In this document: one piece after another, positions 7,451 to 10,505 of the stretch
How the letters are laid out: every line of letters starts with the position of its first letter
How positions within the stretch are numbered: position 1 is the stretch's first letter
Assembly: GCA_947297555.1 (NCBI GenBank)
Contig: CAMYTM010000011.1
Span: forward strand, 1 to 10,505
Direction of reading: 5' to 3'
Length of the DNA: 10,505 nucleotides
Source: an uncultured Mycoplasmatota bacterium
GTDB taxonomy: Bacteria > Bacillota_I > Bacilli_A > RF39 > UBA660
The notes under the pieces: model-generated
What the model was told of the DNA's origin: nothing
Database searches by the model: none
Seen by the model: only the letters and a program-made list of their open reading frames with translations
Program-made: the position numbers and the translations under genes

Positions 7451-7483
7451 AAAAAAGTGGAAAAATAAAAACCACTTTTTTTT
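7451..7483 (+). terminator. Intrinsic terminator of the surface-protein operon
   Basis: AAAAAAGTGG (7451-7460) pairs with CCACTTTTTT (7472-7481) around an A-rich 11-base loop, and the T-run continues to 7483. A-tract before and T-tract after make it likely to work in both directions. It cleanly separates the surface operon from the rimP-nusA operon. Confidence 0.85.
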
Positions 7484-7510
7484 ATGGGAAATTAGCGAGT
7501 CATTTGTAAA

Positions 7511-7687
7511 ATGGTATTTCTTTTTAAAATAATTGGAAATGATGAAAAAGAATCTATAATTAGTATTTAATAAGGCTATTGATGAAGAAACTAAAGCACA
7601 TTTAAAAAAACAAGAGAGTTATATTTCTTTCTTAAATATTTAGAAGGCGATAAATTAAATGAAAAACAATCCCAGATGAGAATTTAG
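7511..7687 (+). pseudogene. Possible remnant of a small gene
   Basis: ATG 7511 opens a coding-like stretch (MVFLFKIIGNDEKES) that stops at 7568-7570. A second frame continues with FNKAIDEETKAHLKKQ and stops after 7617. The original frame then resumes as FLKYLEGDKLNEKQ and ends at TAG 7685-7687. Joined, this would be roughly 58 residues broken by two frame changes. There is no good ribosome site before the ATG. I do not recognise the family. It may be a decayed gene or chance coding-like sequence. Confidence 0.3.
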
Positions 7688-7708
7688 GTATGAGACAAAA
7701 ATTTGTAC

Positions 7709-7737
7709 TTTCCTTTTCATTTAACCTATGTTAGAAT
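7709..7737 (+). promoter_or_regulatory. Probable promoter of the rimP-nusA-ylxR-infB operon
   Basis: TAGAAT at 7732-7737, preceded by TG at 7729-7730, forms an extended -10. A weak -35 (TTTCCT, 7709-7714) lies 17 bases upstream; the better-looking TTGTAC at 7703-7708 would be 23 bases away, too far. Transcription would begin near 7744, just before the leader hairpin. Confidence 0.55.
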
Positions 7738-7752
7738 ACAAGTAACAGATTT

Positions 7753-7775
7753 AAGTGGGCAGAACTCCCACTTTT
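7753..7775 (+). promoter_or_regulatory. Terminator-like leader hairpin (attenuator) before rimP
   Basis: AAGTGGG (7753-7759) pairs with CCCACTT (7767-7773) around a 7-base loop, followed by TT and an AT-rich stretch. A hairpin of this kind is found before rimP (ylxS) in many Bacillota. In B. subtilis, NusA-dependent termination in the ylxS leader is reported to autoregulate nusA. Here the U-tract is short and interrupted, as expected for a terminator that needs NusA. The same mechanism is inferred by position and shape. Confidence 0.65.
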
Positions 7776-7799
7776 ATTATTGTAAATGTAGAGGTGAAT

Positions 7800-8057
7800 A
7801 TGGAGAGTATATTAGAAAAAATAAGAGAAAATATTAAAGAAGAACTTCTAAAAGATGAAATTGTAATTGATAGCATTACATTTGAAACTGAAGGAAAGTA
7901 TCATTTTTTACGAATTGTTCTTGATAAAACTGGTGGAATTGATTTAGATACTATTGTGAAGGCTACTAATATTATTAATCCAATTTTAGATAAGTTAGAT
8001 TTAATAGAAGAAGAATATATTTTAGATGTTTTGAGTAAAGAAAGAGGGAATGAATAA
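7800..8057 (+). CDS. rimP: Ribosome maturation factor RimP, N-terminal domain only
   Basis: 85 aa from the ATG at 7800. A longer frame opens at GTG 7755, but that start lies inside the leader hairpin, while GAGGTGA sits just before 7800. RimP assists 30S subunit assembly. The identification rests on position directly before nusA and on the N-terminal alpha-beta domain: an amphipathic first helix, a strand ending LRIVLDKTGGIDLDTI, a helix, and EEYILDVLS, which matches the usual A-Y-x-L-E-V-S-S. RimP is normally about 150 aa, with a C-terminal SH3-like domain after this strand. Here the protein stops 11 residues after the start of that strand, and nusA begins in the stop codon (TAATG), so the second domain is absent and not hidden in a nearby frame. 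It may be a minimal functional RimP or a reduced copy. Confidence 0.8.
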   Translation: MESILEKIRENIKEELLKDEIVIDSITFETEGKYHFLRIVLDKTGGIDLDTIVKATNIINPILDKLDLIEEEYILDVLSKERGNE

Positions 8058-9175
8058 TGAATGCAACAGAGTTTTTAAAAGCACTTGACCATATAGTAGA
8101 AGAGAAAAATATTAGTCGTGATGTAGTAATAGAAGCCATGGAACTTGCGCTTGCTACAGCATATAAAAAGAATTTTGATTCTAAAACCAATGTACGTGTA
8201 GATATCAATAGAGAAACAGGAGAAATTAAAGTCATTTCGTATCTAGTTGTAGTGAATGATTATGATGATGGAACAGAAGAAGTTGATGAAGATGGAAATG
8301 TAACTAGAATTCCGCCTGAAATTAATGAAGATGCTCAAATATTACTTGAAGATGCTAGAGAAATTGTTCCAGATATCAATGTAGGAGAAACTATTGAACG
8401 AGAGATAACACCAAAAGATTTTGGAAGAGTGGCTACTTCTACTGCTAAACAAGTTATTAATCAGAAAATTCGCGAAGCCGAAAGAAATAGCATTATAGCA
8501 GAGTTTGAAGGCAAAGAAGGCGAAATGATGGTTGGTCTTTTGGCTATGGAAGATGCTAGAAATTATTATGTTGATTTAGGAAGAACACGTGGTATTTTGC
8601 CAAAAGGTGAAATGATACCAGAGGAAGTTGTAACTATGGGTTCTAGTATAAAAGTTTATATTACTAAAGTAGAAGCAACTACAAAAGGCCCACTTATTTT
8701 ACTAAGTCGCAAACATTATGGTTTTGTAAGACGTTTATTTGAAACAGAAATTCCAGAACTTGTTGATGGAACTATTCAATTGTATGCTTGTGTAAGAGAA
8801 GCAGGTATACGTAGTAAAGTTGCTGTTTATTCTTCCAATGAAAAGGTAGATCCGATTGGTGCTTGTATTGGAGAAAGAGGAAGTCGTATTGCGAGTATTT
8901 TAAAAGAGTTAAATGGGGAAAGAGTGGATTTAATTCTTTATAATGAAAATCCGCAAGAATTTATTAAAAATGCTTTGTCTCCTGCTAAAGATGTGATTGT
9001 AAATATTACAAATCCTGAAAAGAGAGAAGCACTTGCGATTGTGAATGATGATAATTTAAGTTTAGCAATCGGAAAAAAAGGAAGCAATATTAAACTTGCC
9101 AGCCGTTTAACGAAGTATAAAATTGAAGTAAAAACTTTATCTCAAATAAACGAAGAGGGAAATAAAGAAGAATAA
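8057..9175 (+). CDS. nusA: Transcription termination/antitermination factor NusA
   Basis: 372 aa, the same size as the B. subtilis protein (about 371 aa), which also lacks the C-terminal acidic repeats of E. coli NusA. NusA binds RNA polymerase near the RNA exit channel, stabilises pauses and stimulates intrinsic termination. Visible parts are the polymerase-binding N-terminal domain (1-128, with DRETGEI-like NRETGEI and the DFGRVATSTAKQV strand end), an S1 domain (about 133-203), KH1 with GACIGERGSRI (268-278) and KH2 with LSLAIGKKGSNIKLASRL (334-351). It overlaps rimP by one base (TAATG), and GAGGG 8 bases upstream supports this start. It probably represses its own operon through the leader hairpin. 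Confidence 0.97.
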   Translation: MNATEFLKALDHIVEEKNISRDVVIEAMELALATAYKKNFDSKTNVRVDINRETGEIKVISYLVVVNDYDDGTEEVDEDGNVTRIPPEINEDAQILLEDAREIVPDINVGETIEREITPKDFGRVATSTAKQVINQKIREAERNSIIAEFEGKEGEMMVGLLAMEDARNYYVDLGRTRGILPKGEMIPEEVVTMGSSIKVYITKVEATTKGPLILLSRKHYGFVRRLFETEIPELVDGTIQLYACVREAGIRSKVAVYSSNEKVDPIGACIGERGSRIASILKELNGERVDLILYNENPQEFIKNALSPAKDVIVNITNPEKREALAIVNDDNLSLAIGKKGSNIKLASRLTKYKIEVKTLSQINEEGNKEE

Positions 9176-9209
9176 TATGATTGAGAATATAAAACCGGAA
9201 GGTTAGGGT

Positions 9210-9413
9210 ATGAAAGGTGTACGTATAGATACTTTATAAAAAATGAGATATGAAAATAGATTTCATTCTATTGAAAAAGAAACAGAATGTATGAAAGACA
9301 ATAGGAAAAAATCAAGATAAGATAGTAAAACTTGCCAGGAATATAGTCCTGATAAAATAGGAGGAAAATTAAATGAGGAGACTTTACAAAAAATCCTAAA
9401 GTTTATAAAATAA
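9210..9413 (+). pseudogene. Possible decayed ORF in the nusA-ylxR gap, with two in-frame TAA stops
   Basis: The 246 bases between nusA and ylxR are unusually long for this operon. From ATG 9210 (preceded by AGGTTAGGG) one frame gives MKGVRIDTL, a TAA (9237-9239), 26 coding-like codons containing MRYENRFHSIEKE, a second TAA (9318-9320), then 30 codons ending GGKLNEETLQKILKFIK and TAA at 9411-9413. Without the two stops it would encode about 67 residues of ordinary composition. A separate 8-codon ORF (MRRLYKKS, 9373-9399) in another frame has a perfect AGGAGG at 9359-9364, 8 bases before its ATG. I do not recognise the product. It may instead be non-coding spacer. Confidence 0.35.
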
Positions 9414-9430
9414 AGAAAGAAGTGATTTTT

Positions 9431-9709
9431 TTGAAACAAAAAAAAATACCTTTAAGAATGTGTGTTGTAACGAGAGAAAGATTTGAGAAAAGAGAACTTT
9501 TAAGAGTTGTTAGAACACCAGAAGGAGATGTCTTAATAGATATTTCAGGAAGAGCCAACGGTAAAGGTGCTTATTTAAAAAAGGATATAGAAGTCATAAA
9601 TAAAGCCAAAAAAAATAAAATATTAGATAAGGCTTTAGAAGTAAGTATTCCAGATAGTCTATATGAAGACATGTGTAAGTTAATAGAAAAGGAGGCGTAT
9701 CAAAAATGA
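9431..9709 (+). CDS. ylxR: YlxR family RNA-binding protein (DUF448)
   Basis: 92 aa from TTG 9431; a GTG at 9422 would add three residues. I prefer TTG because GAAGTGA (9419-9425) is correctly spaced before it and the product then begins MKQKKIPLRMCVVTRE, as in the family. YlxR proteins are small basic RNA-binding proteins encoded between nusA and infB. In B. subtilis YlxR (RnpM) is reported to bind RNase P RNA. Visible features are K-K-I-P-L-R-x-C-V near the start, LLRVVRTPEGDVLIDISGRANGKGAYL-type core (residues 26-53), and a C-terminal helical part with KAKKNKILDKAL. The stop TGA overlaps the infB start (ATGA). ylxQ, which follows ylxR in B. subtilis, is absent. Confidence 0.93.
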   Translation: MKQKKIPLRMCVVTRERFEKRELLRVVRTPEGDVLIDISGRANGKGAYLKKDIEVINKAKKNKILDKALEVSIPDSLYEDMCKLIEKEAYQK

Positions 9710-10505
9710 TGAATGTAGAAGAATATGCGAGCAGTGTTGATTTATCTGTTGCAGAGGTGTTAAAAAAAGCCCAAGAGTTGGGGATTGAAGTAAAAAAGGC
9801 TAGTGACGATTTAACTGAAGATGACGTTATTATTTTAGACAATGCAATTAGTTTAATAAGTACTGATACAGAAGCAACGTTAGAGGATAATGATGATATT
9901 GATGAAGTAGTAGAGGAAATTATGGGAAGCAGTCATATTGCTGCTATCAATGATACAGAGAAAAAACAAAAATTAAAGAAAAAGAGTCAAATTCAAAGTA
10001 GTAAAGAAGAATACATGAACAAACGTAAAGAAATGTATAAACATAAAGAAAAGTTAATGACAAATAGTACGGATGAAAATATTGTTCTTTATAAGCAAGG
10101 AATGACCGTTAAAGATTTAGCAGATGCAATGGATATAAATGCTAATGATATTATTAAAAAATTAATGGAACTTGGTTTAATGGTGAGTGTTAACCAAGAA
10201 GTTGATTTTGATAATGCTTCTTTAATTGTCATGGATTATGGAAAAACGCTTAAAAATGAAGAAAGTCAAGATGTAGCAAATTTTGAAGAATATGAAATTA
10301 CTGATAATGAAAATGATTTAGTAGAACGTCCTCCAGTTGTCACGATTATGGGACATGTTGATCATGGAAAAACAAGTTTATTAGATTATATTCGACATTC
10401 TAAAGTCGTGATGAGCGAGTTTGGTGGGATTACTCAACATATAGGGGCTTATCAAGTCGAACATAATGGAAGGAAGATAACCTTTATTGATACACCAGGT
10501 CATGC
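9706..10505 (+). CDS. infB: Translation initiation factor IF-2, N-terminal part (runs off the window)
   Basis: The first 266 codons are visible; the rest lies beyond the window. IF-2 is the GTPase that places initiator tRNA on the ribosome. Visible parts are one IF2_N-type domain (about 2-50), an acidic then Lys-rich linker (51-120), a second IF2_N domain (about 124-178, with MTVKDLADAM and IIKKLMELG), and the start of the GTP-binding domain: G1 loop GHVDHGKT (216-223), switch I GGITQHIGAY (240-249) and G3 DTPGH (262-266). The G domain begins near residue 208, so the N-terminal region is short, as in other low-GC Gram-positives. AGGAGG (9690-9695) precedes ATG 9706, which overlaps the ylxR stop; a second ATG follows at 9709. 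Confidence 0.97.
   Translation, partial: MMNVEEYASSVDLSVAEVLKKAQELGIEVKKASDDLTEDDVIILDNAISLISTDTEATLEDNDDIDEVVEEIMGSSHIAAINDTEKKQKLKKKSQIQSSKEEYMNKRKEMYKHKEKLMTNSTDENIVLYKQGMTVKDLADAMDINANDIIKKLMELGLMVSVNQEVDFDNASLIVMDYGKTLKNEESQDVANFEEYEITDNENDLVERPPVVTIMGHVDHGKTSLLDYIRHSKVVMSEFGGITQHIGAYQVEHNGRKITFIDTPGH

Noticed and set aside
7403..7468. 21-codon ORF from GTG 7403
   Set aside because: It has no ribosome site and its 3' end lies inside the terminator stem.
7755..7799. GTG 7755 as the start of rimP
   Set aside because: It lies within the leader hairpin and has no ribosome site, while GAGGTGA is directly before the ATG at 7800 and the product then matches the RimP start.
9336..9351. CAGGA...TCCTG hairpin in the nusA-ylxR gap as a terminator
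   Set aside because: The stem is only 5 bp and no T-run follows; it is too weak to call.

Overview
The window is AT-rich and reads in the standard bacterial code: Trp is TGG, TGA is used as a stop, and there are no in-frame TGA codons in the long genes. Strong AGGAGG ribosome sites, a SipW-type signal peptidase, TasA/camelysin-like secreted proteins and the rimP-nusA-ylxR-infB cluster all point to a low-GC Bacillota, probably of the gut Bacilli type. I cannot name the genus. Every gene I can support lies on the + strand.

Left two thirds (1-7483): a secretion and surface operon. It starts with the 3' end of a TasA/camelysin-like gene, followed by a stem-loop without a U-tract. Next come an 839-aa membrane-tethered protein (two Ig-like Big2-type domains, a Gly/Ser/Pro linker and a TasA-like C-terminus), a SipW/Sec11-type (S26B) signal peptidase with an unusual Asn/Lys/Tyr/Arg-rich tail of about 160 residues, a 204-aa single-pass exported protein, and a 961-aa exported protein built from two diverged repeats of about 300 residues plus an acidic tail. 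The gaps inside the operon are 10 to 102 bases, and it ends at a strong intrinsic terminator (7451-7483). The simplest reading is a dedicated signal peptidase with its own extracellular fibre or matrix substrates: a major subunit, a large composite protein that could be a tip or anchor, and accessory proteins. The 961-aa protein and the tailed peptidase are the parts I cannot match to a described system.

Middle (7484-7799): an intergenic stretch with a probable decayed small ORF, then a promoter and a short leader with a terminator-like hairpin in front of rimP.

Right third (7800-10505): the translation/transcription housekeeping operon. It holds rimP (only the N-terminal domain, 85 aa), nusA (372 aa, complete), a 246-base gap with a probable decayed ORF and a tiny ORF with a perfect ribosome site, ylxR, and the first 266 codons of infB, which runs off the window. 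The ylxQ gene that separates ylxR from infB in Bacillus subtilis is absent; ylxR and infB overlap instead. I saw no tRNA, rRNA, CRISPR array, insertion sequence or attachment site.
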